Source: Streptomyces sp. NRRL S-337 (GTDB lineage Bacteria > Actinomycetota > Actinomycetes > Streptomycetales > Streptomycetaceae). Taken from it: a stretch of 64,000 nucleotides of DNA. The position numbers and the translations under genes were made by a program. Shown one piece after another: positions 16,553-25,149 of the stretch; within the stretch, counting starts at the first letter, position 1, and each line of letters opens with the position of its first letter. The stretch spans positions 62,001 to 126,000 of the forward strand of contig NZ_JOIX01000008.1 of assembly GCF_000720175.1 (NCBI RefSeq). The letters run 5' to 3'. The notes under the pieces were generated by a model. It saw only the letters and a list, made by a program, of their open reading frames with translations. It did no database searches and was not told where the DNA came from.

Positions 16553-17395
16553 ATGACGGACATCCGAGAGATGCACTCCTTCGCGTACGAGGGCGGCCAC
16601 CTCGCCTACCGGGACATCGGCCGCGGCCTCCCGCTGGTCCTGCTGCACGCCGGCTTCTTCGATCACCGCATGTGGGACGACCAGGTGGCGGCGCTCGCCG
16701 CGCACTACCGGGTCATCACCCCCGACGCCCGCGGACACGGCGACTCCTCCAACGCGGACCGGCCGTTCCGGCCCACCGACGACCTGGCCGCACTGCTGCG
16801 CCACCTCGACGTCGGCCCGGCCGTGCTCATCGGCGTCTCGATGGGGGCAAGTACCGCGGTGGACACCGCACTTGAGCACCCGGAGCTGGTACGCGCCCTG
16901 GTGGTCGGCGGCGCCGGCACCAGCGAGCCGGAATGGCGCGACCCCTGGGTCGCGGAGGTGCGGGCCGCGGAGGCCGCGGCGCTGGCCGCCGGTGACATCG
17001 AGGGCTGGATCGACGCCTTCCTGCGCTTCGCGGCCGGCCCGCACCGCACGCTCGACGACGTCCGCCCGGAGGTCGTCGCCCGGCTGCGGGAGATGGCCCG
17101 GCGCACCATCGGCAAGCACACCGCCGACGAGAAGGACTGGCTGGTGCCGGTGTCCGACACCTGGGCGCGTGCGGCCTCGATCACCGTGCCCGTCCTGTCC
17201 GTCAACGGCGCCCTGGACTCCCCCGACCACCTCGACATGGCCGAACGGCTCATCCGCACCGTGGCCGACGGCCGCAGCACGACGATCGAGGACGCCGGGC
17301 ACTTCCCCGCCATGGAACGGCCGGACGCATTCGCCGCCGAACTGCTGCCGTTCCTGCGGGCCCTGACCCCGGACGCCTGTTCGCCTTCACGATGA
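16553..17395 (+). CDS. Alpha/beta-fold hydrolase
   Basis: A 280-residue hydrolase. It has the oxyanion motif LLHAGFFDHRMW, nucleophile elbow GVSMGAS (serine near residue 100), a late aspartate in NGALDSPDH and histidine in EDAGHFPAMERP. This gives the usual Ser-Asp-His triad of esterases, lactonases or C-C hydrolases. No ribosome-binding site is visible before the ATG at 16553, and the operator abuts it, so a very short or absent leader is possible. An in-frame ATG at 16571 is an alternative. It is probably controlled by the divergent MarR protein. Confidence 0.9.
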   Translation: MTDIREMHSFAYEGGHLAYRDIGRGLPLVLLHAGFFDHRMWDDQVAALAAHYRVITPDARGHGDSSNADRPFRPTDDLAALLRHLDVGPAVLIGVSMGASTAVDTALEHPELVRALVVGGAGTSEPEWRDPWVAEVRAAEAAALAAGDIEGWIDAFLRFAAGPHRTLDDVRPEVVARLREMARRTIGKHTADEKDWLVPVSDTWARAASITVPVLSVNGALDSPDHLDMAERLIRTVADGRSTTIEDAGHFPAMERPDAFAAELLPFLRALTPDACSPSR

Positions 17396-17426
17396 GGTCC
17401 GGCGCGGTCCCGGGAGAGCGCCGCGG

Positions 17427-17768
17427 TCAGTTACGGGCGACGCGCAGCGCATCGCCCAGCGCCTCGGCGAGCCGCCGCGAGAGGTAGCGGAACTCACGGT
17501 CCGGCACCCTCGGATCGGCATGCATCGCCCGCGCATGGCGCAGCAGTTCCTCGCCGATGTCCAGTTGCATCTCCTCGATGCTGTCGGCGAGGTCGGACAC
17601 CGGCCCACCCGCCTCGTCGGTGAGGAGGAAGCAGGGCCGGTCGTCCGGAGTCCTCCAGGGCAGCAGCCTCATCATCTGCGGAGCGACAGGTTCGACAGGC
17701 TCGACAGGTTCGGAAAGTTCGGATCCTGGCGGTTCGTTCATCATGCGGACAAGCATCTGCGCGCGCAT
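17427..17768 (-). CDS. Conserved-looking hypothetical protein
   Basis: A 113-residue protein of unrecognised family. It has an N-terminal low-complexity stretch (SEPVEPVEPV, from a short nucleotide repeat near 17690-17715). A compact C-terminal helical region follows, with EEMQLDIGEELLRHARAMHADPRVPDREFRYLSRRLAEALGDAL. No membrane segment or signal peptide is seen. The ATG at 17768 has AGG upstream; internal ATGs at 17744/17741 are possible starts. It diverges from the XRE-Scr1 regulator and may belong to the same accessory patch. Confidence 0.6.
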   Translation of the reverse strand: MRAQMLVRMMNEPPGSELSEPVEPVEPVAPQMMRLLPWRTPDDRPCFLLTDEAGGPVSDLADSIEEMQLDIGEELLRHARAMHADPRVPDREFRYLSRRLAEALGDALRVARN

Positions 17769-17831
17769 CTAGCCTGGCCACAGGAACGGCGCGACTGTGC
17801 GTCACCACGCTGCAACTGTGCGAGGTGTGCG

Positions 17832-18653
17832 ATGCCCCACAACGACGAACCACCCGTCACCCTCCGGATCTTCGGGAAGCAGTCCCGCTTCCTGCGTGAA
17901 CAACGCGAGATGACGCGCCGTGAGCTGGCCGACCTCATCCCGTACTCCGAATCCCTCATCGCGATGGTCGAACGCGGCGAGCGACCACCGAAGCCGGGTT
18001 ACGTCGACGCGGTGGACGGGGCGCTCGGCGCGAACGGCGTGCTGCGCGTACTGATCCCCGATGTCGCGGAGAAGCACCATCCGGCGTGGGCGGAGGAGTA
18101 CGTAAACCTCCAGGCGGAGGCGTTGGCGCTCCATTCGTACTCCACGCACTTCCTGCACGGGCTGCTGCAGACTGAGGAGTACGCGCGGGCGGTGTTCGGT
18201 TGTGTGCGGCCCAGCATGGATGACGACGAGATCGAGCGGTCTGTCCAATCTCGTCTGGCGACGCAGTCACTGCTGACACGTAGGCCAGCCTGCCGAATGA
18301 CGTTCATCCTGAAGGAGCCGGTGCTTCAGCGAAAGATCGGCGGACCGGCCGTTTGGGAAGGAGAGTTGAGGAACCTCCTCAAGCTGTCCGAGCTGCACAA
18401 CCTCCAACTCCAGGTCATGCCGCTCGCCCGGGAGACCCACGCAGGGATGGATGGTCCGATGACGCTGCTGGAAACACCGGACCATCACACGATCGGTTAC
18501 GTCGAAGGGCATCGCGGCAGCTACTTCCTTACGGAGCCGGACGATGTCAGCGTAATGAGTCATGTGTACGGCACACTCCGTTCTCAGGCCCTCGACGCCG
18601 AAGCGTCGCGGGCCTTCATTCAGCGTCTGCTGACAGGAGAAGCACGAGAATGA
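17832..18653 (+). CDS. XRE-family regulator with Scr1/DUF5753 domain
   Basis: A 273-residue protein typical of actinomycetes. An N-terminal XRE helix-turn-helix (about 14-60, FLREQREMTRRELADLIPYSESLIAMVERGERPP) is followed by the DUF5753 region. That region has the marks YSTHFLHGLLQTEEYARAV, SRLATQSLL and the C-terminal GSYFLTEPDDV. In Streptomyces such proteins are encoded next to DUF397 proteins and act as paired regulators with toxin-antitoxin-like behaviour. The ATG at 17832 has GAGG five bases upstream; the frame is open further left, through the divergent gene. Its TGA overlaps the DUF397 start (ATGA). Confidence 0.92.
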   Translation: MPHNDEPPVTLRIFGKQSRFLREQREMTRRELADLIPYSESLIAMVERGERPPKPGYVDAVDGALGANGVLRVLIPDVAEKHHPAWAEEYVNLQAEALALHSYSTHFLHGLLQTEEYARAVFGCVRPSMDDDEIERSVQSRLATQSLLTRRPACRMTFILKEPVLQRKIGGPAVWEGELRNLLKLSELHNLQLQVMPLARETHAGMDGPMTLLETPDHHTIGYVEGHRGSYFLTEPDDVSVMSHVYGTLRSQALDAEASRAFIQRLLTGEARE

Positions 18654-18904
18654 ACACCGAACTGGCGTGGTTCAAGAGCAGCTACAGCGGTGGCACTGGC
18701 GAAGCCTGCATCGAAGTCGCCGTCGCCTGGCGGAAGTCGAGTTACAGCGGCAACGAGGACGAAGCCTGCGTAGAGGTCGCCGCCGGCCCCGACACCATCC
18801 ACATCCGCGACTCCAAGGACGTCTCGCTCCCGTCCATAGCGGTCACCCCCGCCGCCTGGGCGTCCTTCCTCGCGTACGCGCAGGTCGCACCGGAAGCCGT
18901 CTGA
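18650..18904 (+). CDS. DUF397 protein with duplicated N-terminal motif
   Basis: An 84-residue protein translated by ATGA overlap with the XRE-Scr1 gene. The DUF397 hallmark (WFKSSYSG...EACIEVA) appears twice in tandem: residues about 7-24 and again 27-44 (WRKSSYSG...EACVEVA). One complete C-terminal half follows, with IHIRDSKD and AWASFLAYA. Usual DUF397 proteins of about 60-70 residues carry the first motif once, so this copy has a partial internal duplication. It probably binds or antagonises the upstream regulator, as its relatives do. Confidence 0.9.
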   Translation: MNTELAWFKSSYSGGTGEACIEVAVAWRKSSYSGNEDEACVEVAAGPDTIHIRDSKDVSLPSIAVTPAAWASFLAYAQVAPEAV

Positions 18905-18911
18905 GCGGACA

Positions 18912-18944
18912 CCGGTGGGGCGGCACCAGGTTCCGCCCCACCGG
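18912..18944 (+). terminator. Terminator after the XRE/DUF397 pair
   Basis: CCGGTGGGGCGG (18912-18923) and CCGCCCCACCGG (18933-18944) form a perfect 12-bp stem with a nine-base loop, eight bases past the DUF397 stop. It has no T-tract. Confidence 0.75.
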
Positions 18945-19114
18945 CCGCCGGTGACCCGGCCGACAACCAAAGAACCCGGGGAAAGAACCCCACCCACCTA
19001 CCGGCGCCCTCGCCGCCCAACTCCTCACCCCATCGGGTGACTTGGGTGCCAGTAGCGTCCGGAATGCGGTTACGCTCGCCGCAGTCAGACCACCACAACA
19101 ACCGCACATGGAAC

Positions 19115-19150
19115 GGCCCTCGGCGGGACGGCAATCCCAATCCGAGGGCC
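19115..19150 (+). promoter_or_regulatory. Hairpin in the leader of the winged-helix gene
   Basis: GGCCCTCGG (19115-19123) and CCGAGGGCC (19142-19150) are exact inverted repeats 18 bases apart, ending 28 bases before the ATG at 19179. Nothing is transcribed into it from a nearby gene, because the upstream operon ends at 18944. It may be a leader structure or attenuator. The rest of 18945-19178 shows no gene. Confidence 0.45.
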
Positions 19151-19178
19151 TGATCACAAGGAAGAACGGACCTTCCCG

Positions 19179-19997
19179 ATGACTTCAGCGCAGTCTAACG
19201 CGCCCTCGCCCGCGCCCTCATGCCCTTCCAGCGGCGTCATCCATATCCGTACGCGCCAGACGTCCCACTTCACCATCCTCGCCAACCGCCTGGCGCAGCG
19301 CGCCGGTAGCGCGGTCACGGTCGGCATCGCCGCGTACATCCTGTCCCTCCCCGATGGCGCGCCCATCACCATCGCCGCCCTCTGTGCGCACTTCGCCGAA
19401 GGCAAGAAGGTCATCGCCGAGGCGTTACGCGAGCTGGAGGACGAGGGCTGGCTGGAGCGCCGTATCGAGCGCGGGGCGGGCGGGCGGATCATCACCCGGA
19501 CCTTCGTCTACGACCTGCCGGGCGCGGCGCCGGAGGAGCCGACGAACCACCACGAGACGGAGGCCGGGCCGCACCCCGTACCGGAGCCCGCCGAGCCCCC
19601 GCAGCTGACGCCGGAAGCCGCCCCCGAGGCCACCGACCTCCTCACTCGCCTCCCCCACCGCGACCGCCGTCTCCTCCTCTCCGAGCGGGAGATCATGACG
19701 CTCGCCCCGGCCGTCACGGACTGGCTCGATCGCGGCGTACCCCCACAGGAGATCACCGCCGCCCTGACCGACGGCCTCCCGGCCCGGTTCGACCGCCGCC
19801 CGGCCCGCCTCCTCGCCCACCGGCTCGCTTTCCTGCGGCCACCGGTCCGTACGGGCCCACCCCCACAGCCCGACCGGTCACGGTCACCGGTCATCCCCCT
19901 CCAGAACTGCGACGGCTGCGACCGCGCCTTCCGCGCCGATCGGCCCGGGCGCTGCCGCGGCTGCCGGGCCCCGGCAGAGGGGAGACGAGCCGCCTGA
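19179..19997 (+). CDS. Winged-helix DNA-binding protein with C-terminal zinc ribbon
   Basis: A 272-residue protein. The N-terminal part (about 20-110) is a winged-helix domain: HFTILANRLAQRAGSAVTVGIAAYILSLPDGAPITIAALCAHFAEGKKVIAEALRELEDEGWLERR. It is of the type found in replication-initiator-like and plasmid-associated actinobacterial proteins. A proline-rich linker leads to a helical segment (about 150-215) and a C-terminal zinc-ribbon-like CDGCDRAF...CRGC (C-x2-C-x11-C-x2-C). A nucleic-acid-binding regulator is likely; the target is unknown. Its neighbours are accessory-type genes, consistent with acquisition. Confidence 0.75.
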   Translation: MTSAQSNAPSPAPSCPSSGVIHIRTRQTSHFTILANRLAQRAGSAVTVGIAAYILSLPDGAPITIAALCAHFAEGKKVIAEALRELEDEGWLERRIERGAGGRIITRTFVYDLPGAAPEEPTNHHETEAGPHPVPEPAEPPQLTPEAAPEATDLLTRLPHRDRRLLLSEREIMTLAPAVTDWLDRGVPPQEITAALTDGLPARFDRRPARLLAHRLAFLRPPVRTGPPPQPDRSRSPVIPLQNCDGCDRAFRADRPGRCRGCRAPAEGRRAA

Positions 19998-20069
19998 ACG
20001 GGCCACACACCGACCATCACCCACCCACATCAGCGGCCAAGGCCGTAGCTGAAAGGACCGGAGGCGCCC

Positions 20070-20465
20070 ATGAGGCGTGCACCTCACGACGATTCCCGCC
20101 CGCCTGCTACCGACGAGGACCCGCCTCCTCTCCGCACCATTCGTGACATCCGTGAGGCGCTGCCAGAGCGTCAGCGGCGCCACTTCGACGCCGAGCTGGC
20201 AGCGACGGACATCGACGGCCTTCTCGAAATGATCCATCGATGGATCACATTGGGGTTTGACGGGTTCACGGAATTCCTGCTGTCGACGCCGTTCGAGGGC
20301 CTGGAATTTGGTGCCCGGTCGTACGACGACCAGGAGCAGGGCGAGTGCCCCTTGGGAGCAGGCCGCACAGGCCGCTCCACCGCGGCCGTACCCGACTGTG
20401 TGCGGGGATGCTCACGCAGAGCTACGCTGGCACGAGCCACGACACAAGGGGAGGGCACACCATGA
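20070..20465 (+). CDS. Small hypothetical protein upstream of Uma2 nuclease
   Basis: A 131-residue protein. The first 85 residues resemble DUF6247-type actinobacterial proteins: TIRDIREALPERQRRHFDAELAATDIDGLLEMIHRWI. The remaining tail is compositionally odd (Gly/Arg/Ser/Cys-rich) and may be a run-on extension. A strong GGAGG precedes the ATG at 20070. Its TGA overlaps the ATG of the Uma2 gene (ATGA), indicating coupled translation. Pairing with a PDDEXK nuclease recalls small-partner/toxin arrangements, but no antitoxin activity can be inferred from the sequence. Confidence 0.65.
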   Translation: MRRAPHDDSRPPATDEDPPPLRTIRDIREALPERQRRHFDAELAATDIDGLLEMIHRWITLGFDGFTEFLLSTPFEGLEFGARSYDDQEQGECPLGAGRTGRSTAAVPDCVRGCSRRATLARATTQGEGTP

Positions 20466-21022
20466 CGGCGCAGATGGAGAGCCCAATGCAGACCGAAGAG
20501 ATGCGGCGCTTCGAGGAATTGGATGCGGCGTTTCCGGACTACCACGCCGAAATGATCGATGGAGAGGTCTCCTTCAGCACCGTGGTTACCAGCGCACATG
20601 GACAGATGGTGATCGCCATCGCAGCACAGCTCAGCGCCCAGTGGTGCGTCATGACAGAGGTCGACACCGTCTATGACGGTTGGCTGGGCAAGACACTCCT
20701 CAGGCCCGACCTCTCCGTTGCGGACGCGTCCTACCGCGGCACACGGCTCAAGCAGTTCCCCGCCGACGAAGTCATCCTCGTCGGCGAGGTCGTCTCGGAA
20801 TCCCATCCCGAGAACGACACCGACAAGAAGGTGAAGAAGTACGCCCAGGCGGGAATTCCGTACTACCTCATCGTGAACCCCATAGAGGGCAAGTGCCTGC
20901 TCTACTCGCTGCCTGAGGGAGAGCACTACCGCGCGTCGCTGGAGACCGACTTCGGCAAGCCCGTGCCGATCGGCGAACCGTTTGATCTCGCCCTCGACAC
21001 CACGGCCCTCTACACCTACTGA
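20462..21022 (+). CDS. Uma2-family (DUF820) PDDEXK endonuclease-like protein
   Basis: A 186-residue protein with the Uma2 pattern. It has an N-terminal [10 protein letters not shown], then LRPDLSVAD as the acidic core strand. [37 protein letters not shown] supplies the glutamate and lysine expected of a PDDEXK active site. Such proteins are frequent in Streptomyces and cyanobacteria, often in many copies; their biological role is poorly defined. GGGAGG lies upstream of the ATG at 20462. Its last seven bases overlap the end of convergent mnmA. Confidence 0.88.
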   Translation: MTAQMESPMQTEEMRRFEELDAAFPDYHAEMIDGEVSFSTVVTSAHGQMVIAIAAQLSAQWCVMTEVDTVYDGWLGKTLLRPDLSVADASYRGTRLKQFPADEVILVGEVVSESHPENDTDKKVKKYAQAGIPYYLIVNPIEGKCLLYSLPEGEHYRASLETDFGKPVPIGEPFDLALDTTALYTY

Positions 21023-22161
21023 GCGGCCTCCTGCGCCCCCGCCCGCGCCCGTCGCTCCGTCGTCGCGATCGTGGCCGAGCCGACCACCCGGGTGCCGTCG
21101 TAGAGCACGATCGCCTGGCCGGGGGCCACTCCCCGTACCGGTTCCGCGAACGAAACCCGCAGCTCGGTGCCGTCGACCAGCTCCGCGGTGACCTCGGTCT
21201 CGCCGCCGTGGGCGCGCAGCTGGGCGGTGTACGTGGCGGGGCCGGCCGTCGGCGGGCGGCCGCACCAGCGGGGGCGGATCGCGGTGAGGCCGGTGACGTC
21301 GAGGGACTCGGCGGGGCCGACCGTGACGGTGTTGTCGACCGGGGAGATGTCGAGGACGTAGCGCGGCTTGCCGTCCGGGGCCGGGTGGCCGATCCGCAGG
21401 CCCTTGCGCTGGCCGATCGTGAAGCCGTACGCGCCCTCGTGGCTGCCGAGGCGGTTGCCGGCCTCGTCGACGATGTCGCCGGGGGCCGTGCCGAGCCGCT
21501 TGGCGAGGAAGCCCTGGGTGTCGCCGTCGGCGATGAAGCAGATGTCGTGGCTGTCCGGCTTCTTGGCGACGAACAGTCCGCGCCGGGCCGCCTCCTCGCG
21601 GATCTCCGCCTTGGTCGTCTTCGTGTCGCCGAGCGGGAACAGGGCGTGCGCCAGCTGGCGGTCGTCGAGGACGCCGAGGACGTAGGACTGGTCCTTGGCC
21701 ATGTCGGAGGCGCGGTGCAGTTCGCGGGTGCCGTCCTCGCGCAGTACGACCGTGGCGTAGTGGCCGGTGCACACCGCGTCGAAGCCGAGGGCCAGCGCCT
21801 TGTCCAGCAGCGCGGCGAACTTGATCTTCTCGTTGCAGCGCAGGCAGGGGTTCGGGGTCCGTCCGGCCTCGTACTCCGCGATGAAGTCGTCGACGACGTC
21901 CTCGCGGAAGCGCTCGGCGAGGTCCCAGACGTAGAAGGGGATGCCGATGACGTCGGCGGCGCGGCGGGCGTCGTGGGAGTCCTCGATCGTGCAGCACCCG
22001 CGGGCGCCGGTGCGGAAGGACTTCGGGTTCTCGGACAGGGCGAGATGCACGCCGGTCACATCGTGGCCGGCCTCGGCGGCGCGGGCGGCGGCGACGGCGG
22101 AGTCGACACCGCCGGACATGGCGGCGAGTACGCGGAGGCGGCGGGGGGCGTCATCAGTCAT
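21016..22161 (-). CDS. mnmA: tRNA-specific 2-thiouridylase MnmA
   Basis: A 381-residue enzyme that installs the 2-thio group at U34 of Lys, Glu and Gln tRNAs. The PP-loop is [13 protein letters not shown] (about 14-26). The catalytic cysteines appear as C106 in [12 protein letters not shown] and the cysteine of [16 protein letters not shown]. The C-terminal [11 protein letters not shown] and LRAHG segments match the family. The ATG at 22161 starts the conserved [18 protein letters not shown]; the much longer open frame upstream is a shadow of the amidase gene. A cysteine desulfurase gene lies 0.8 kb upstream on the same strand and could supply the sulfur. Confidence 0.97.
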   Translation of the reverse strand: MTDDAPRRLRVLAAMSGGVDSAVAAARAAEAGHDVTGVHLALSENPKSFRTGARGCCTIEDSHDARRAADVIGIPFYVWDLAERFREDVVDDFIAEYEAGRTPNPCLRCNEKIKFAALLDKALALGFDAVCTGHYATVVLREDGTRELHRASDMAKDQSYVLGVLDDRQLAHALFPLGDTKTTKAEIREEAARRGLFVAKKPDSHDICFIADGDTQGFLAKRLGTAPGDIVDEAGNRLGSHEGAYGFTIGQRKGLRIGHPAPDGKPRYVLDISPVDNTVTVGPAESLDVTGLTAIRPRWCGRPPTAGPATYTAQLRAHGGETEVTAELVDGTELRVSFAEPVRGVAPGQAIVLYDGTRVVGSATIATTERRARAGAQEAAQ

Positions 22162-22215
22162 AGCCAGTCCAGGGTAGACGGAACCGCCGACAGTGCGGAA
22201 AGCGTTAAGCAGCGC

Positions 22216-22986
22216 ATGGGGAAGAGCAGGGTCGGGGAGCCGGCCGCCGAACAGCGGGACAGGGCCGGGGAACGGCCGGACGAGCGGCAGGCGGGCCCGC
22301 GGGGCGGGCGGCGGGGCGCCCCGGCGGGGATCTCCCGGCGACGGGCGCTGTGGCTGGCGGGCGGCGGGGTGGTGGCCGCCGGGGCCGTGGTGGCGACCGG
22401 GTGGGACGAACTGCGGCACTGGTGGTGGCAGCTGCCGGGGAACGACCTGCCGCGGCGGGCCGGCGAGGTCGACCACCGGGGCGCCCAGTGGGTGGCGGCG
22501 TCCGGGGCGAACTACCGCCGGGCGGACCGGCCCGCCGACTACCCCGTCGACCGGGTGGTCATCCATGTCGTCCAGGGCAGCTACGCCACCGCGCTGCGGG
22601 TGTTCCGGAACGCCGACCACGAGGCGGCGGCCCACTACGTCGTCCGCAAGGACGGGCACATCGCCCAGATGGTGCGGGAGCTGGACGTGGCGTTCCACGC
22701 CGGCAACCGCGGCTTCAACGAGCGGAGCATCGGCATCGAGCACGAGGGCTTCGTCGACCGCCCGGAGGACTTCACCGACGCCATGTACGCGTCCTCGGCC
22801 CGGCTGACCGCCGATATCTGCCGCCGTTACGGCTTCCCGGCCGACCGGGAGCACATCGTGGGCCATGTGCAGGTGCCGGGGACGGACCACACCGACCCCG
22901 GCCCGCACTGGGACTGGGACCGCTATCTGCGCCTCGTCCGGGCGGCCGGGCGCGGGCCGGGATCCGCCCAGAAGCAGCGCTCCTAG
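22216..22986 (+). CDS. Tat-exported N-acetylmuramoyl-L-alanine amidase (amidase_2)
   Basis: A 256-residue protein. A charged leader ends in a twin-arginine signal, [21 protein letters not shown] (RRR at 41-43), pointing to export by the Tat system. The amidase_2 fold follows, with zinc ligands likely at H117 (VVIHVVQGS) and H217 in VGHVQVPG, and the terminal HTDPG motif. It would cleave the lactyl-L-alanine bond of peptidoglycan during growth or recycling. It is encoded between, and opposite to, mnmA and the cysteine desulfurase, with a four-base stop overlap with the latter. The start is the ATG at 22216; no clear ribosome-binding site is visible. Confidence 0.9.
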   Translation: MGKSRVGEPAAEQRDRAGERPDERQAGPRGGRRGAPAGISRRRALWLAGGGVVAAGAVVATGWDELRHWWWQLPGNDLPRRAGEVDHRGAQWVAASGANYRRADRPADYPVDRVVIHVVQGSYATALRVFRNADHEAAAHYVVRKDGHIAQMVRELDVAFHAGNRGFNERSIGIEHEGFVDRPEDFTDAMYASSARLTADICRRYGFPADREHIVGHVQVPGTDHTDPGPHWDWDRYLRLVRAAGRGPGSAQKQRS

Positions 22987-24152
22987 CTCAGGCCCGCGCT
23001 CCGGGCGCGTTCGACCACCGGGCCGATGGCCTGGGCCAGCGCCGTCACGTCCTCGCTGGTGGAGGTGTGCCCGAGGGAGAAGCGCAGCGTGCCGCGCGCC
23101 AGGTCGGTGGACATGCCCGTGGCCAGCAGGACGTGGCTGGGCTGGGCGACGCCGGCGGTGCAGGCGGAGCCGGTGGAGCAGGCGATGCCCTGGGCGTCCA
23201 GGAGGAGCAGCAGGGAGTCGCCCTCGCAGCCGGGGAAGGAGAAGTGCGCGTTGGCCGGGAGCCGGCCGGCCGGGTCCGGGTCGCCGCCGAGGACGGCGTC
23301 CGGGGCGGCCGCCCGCACCGCCTTGATCAGGTCGTCGCGCAGCGCGCCGATGTCCCGGGCGAAGTCCGCGCGGTGCGCCACGGCGTGCCGGCCGGCCGCG
23401 GCGAAGGCCGCGATGGCGGGGGTGTCGAGGGTGCCGGAGCGGACGTGCCGCTCCTGGCCGCCGCCGTGCAGCACCGGCACCGGGGCGTACTCGCGGCCCA
23501 GCAGCAGTGCGCCGATGCCGTACGGGCCGCCGATCTTGTGCCCGGAGACCGTCATCGCGGCCAGCCCGGAGGCGGCGAAGTCGACCTCCAGCTGCCCCAC
23601 CGCCTGCACCGCGTCGGCGTGCAGCGGGATCTCGAACTCCCTTGCCACCTCGGCGAGTTCATGGACCGGCTGGATGGTGCCGATCTCGTTGTTGGCCCAC
23701 ATGACGGTGGCCAGCGCGACATCGGCGGGGTTGCGGACGATCGCCTCGCGCAGCGCCTCGGCGTGCACCCGGCCGTAGGAGTCGACCGGCAGCCACTCGA
23801 CGCGGGCGCCTTCCTGCTCGGCGAGCCATTCCACGGCATCGAGGACGGCGTGGTGCTCCACCGGGCTGGCGAGCACCCGGTCGCGGGCCGGGTCGGCCGC
23901 CCGGCGCGCCCAGTACAGGCCCTTGACCGCGAGGTTGTCGGCCTCGGTGCCGCCCGCCGTGAAGACGATCTCACTCGGACGTGCGCCGAGGGAGGCGGCG
24001 AGGGATTCCCGCGCCTCCTCAACGGTGCGGCGGGCCCGCCGGCCGTCGGCGTGCAGCGAGGACGCGTTCCCCGTGACGGTCAGCTGGGCGGTCATCGCCT
24101 GCACCGCCTCCGGGAGCATCGGGGTGGTGGCGGCGTGGTCGAGGTAAACCAT
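22983..24152 (-). CDS. Cysteine desulfurase (IscS/NifS-like)
   Basis: A 389-residue class-V aminotransferase. It shows the N-terminal YLDHAATTP, the cofactor histidine region PVEHHAVLD, the PLP lysine K206 in [12 protein letters not shown], and the catalytic cysteine C331 in STGSACTAG. It transfers sulfur from cysteine to acceptors, here plausibly MnmA or Fe-S assembly. No scaffold gene is adjacent, so this is the stand-alone actinobacterial type. Its stop overlaps the amidase stop by four bases (CTAG). Confidence 0.96.
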   Translation of the reverse strand: MVYLDHAATTPMLPEAVQAMTAQLTVTGNASSLHADGRRARRTVEEARESLAASLGARPSEIVFTAGGTEADNLAVKGLYWARRAADPARDRVLASPVEHHAVLDAVEWLAEQEGARVEWLPVDSYGRVHAEALREAIVRNPADVALATVMWANNEIGTIQPVHELAEVAREFEIPLHADAVQAVGQLEVDFAASGLAAMTVSGHKIGGPYGIGALLLGREYAPVPVLHGGGQERHVRSGTLDTPAIAAFAAAGRHAVAHRADFARDIGALRDDLIKAVRAAAPDAVLGGDPDPAGRLPANAHFSFPGCEGDSLLLLLDAQGIACSTGSACTAGVAQPSHVLLATGMSTDLARGTLRFSLGHTSTSEDVTALAQAIGPVVERARSAGLS

Positions 24153-24270
24153 GGTGCCCCGATTCTACGAGGCACCCGTGGGGCGCACGCCCGGCGCGGG
24201 GGCGCATGCCCTCCCGCGGAGCTCGCACGCGCCCTCGACAGGCCCGTAAGGAGTAAATACGCTTACGGTC

Positions 24271-25149
24271 ATGACAGAGTGGCTGCTGGACCGTACGTTC
24301 CGCACGGCGTCGGGGGACGAGGTGCGATGGGCCGCCCTCGGGGAGCGGTCGGCCGGCGCGCCGCCGGTGGTGCTGCTGCACGGCACGCCGTTCTCCTCCT
24401 ACGTCTGGCGGGGGATCGCGCGGGCGCTCGCCGCGCACCACCGGGTGTTCGTCTGGGACATGCCCGGCTACGGCGCCTCCGCACAGCGGGACGGCCAGGA
24501 CGTCTCGCTCGCCGCGCAGGCCCGGGTGTTCGGCGAGCTGCTGACGCACTGGGAGCTGGACCGGGAGGCGCCCGGGCCGGCCGTGGTCGCCCATGACTTC
24601 GGCGGCTGTGTCGCCCTGCGGGCCCATCTGCTGCACGGTGCGCGGTACGAGCGGCTGGCGCTGGTCGACCCCGTGGCCCTGGCGCCCTGGGGCTCGCCCA
24701 CCTACCGACTGCTGGGCGCCCACCCCGGAGTCTTCGGACAGCTGCCGCCCGAGCTGCACCGGGCGCTGGTGCGGGCCTACGTCTCCTCCGCGAGCCGACC
24801 GGGCCTGCCTGTGGACGTCCTCGACCGGCTGGTGGAGCCGTGGTGCACGGACACGGGGCAACCGGCGTTCTACCGGCAGATCCAGCAGAACGACCAGCGG
24901 TTCACCGACGAGATCCAGGGCCGTTACGGCGAAATCGACCTGCCGACGCTGATCTGCTGGGGCGCACAGGACACCTGGATCCCGGCCGGGAAGGGCCGCG
25001 AGCTGGCGGCCCGCATCCCCGGCGCCCGGCTGCACCTCATCGAGGGCGCGGGCCACCTCGTCCAGGAGGACGCGCCCGCGGAACTCACCGCGGCCCTGGC
25101 GGACTTCCTGCGTCCGGACGGTCCGGGCACGGCGCGAGACGGCGGCTGA
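24271..25149 (+). CDS. Alpha/beta hydrolase with aspartate nucleophile (dehalogenase/epoxide-hydrolase-like)
   Basis: A 292-residue hydrolase. The oxyanion motif is HGTPFSSYVW. The nucleophile elbow reads AHDFGG, with aspartate rather than serine; this is typical of haloalkane and haloacetate dehalogenases and epoxide hydrolases. A later CWGAQDTWIP aspartate and GAGHLVQED histidine complete the triad. The ATG at 24271 begins MTEWLLDRTF. Its 3' end overlaps the convergent SAV_2336-type gene by 65 bp, unusual for two protein-coding genes. Substrate unknown. Confidence 0.88.
   Translation: MTEWLLDRTFRTASGDEVRWAALGERSAGAPPVVLLHGTPFSSYVWRGIARALAAHHRVFVWDMPGYGASAQRDGQDVSLAAQARVFGELLTHWELDREAPGPAVVAHDFGGCVALRAHLLHGARYERLALVDPVALAPWGSPTYRLLGAHPGVFGQLPPELHRALVRAYVSSASRPGLPVDVLDRLVEPWCTDTGQPAFYRQIQQNDQRFTDEIQGRYGEIDLPTLICWGAQDTWIPAGKGRELAARIPGARLHLIEGAGHLVQEDAPAELTAALADFLRPDGPGTARDGG

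Noticed and set aside
20171..21997. Minus-strand 608-codon frame overlapping mnmA, the Uma2 gene and the small hypothetical.
   Set aside because: It overlaps three better-supported genes and its sequence is an Arg/Pro-rich shadow.
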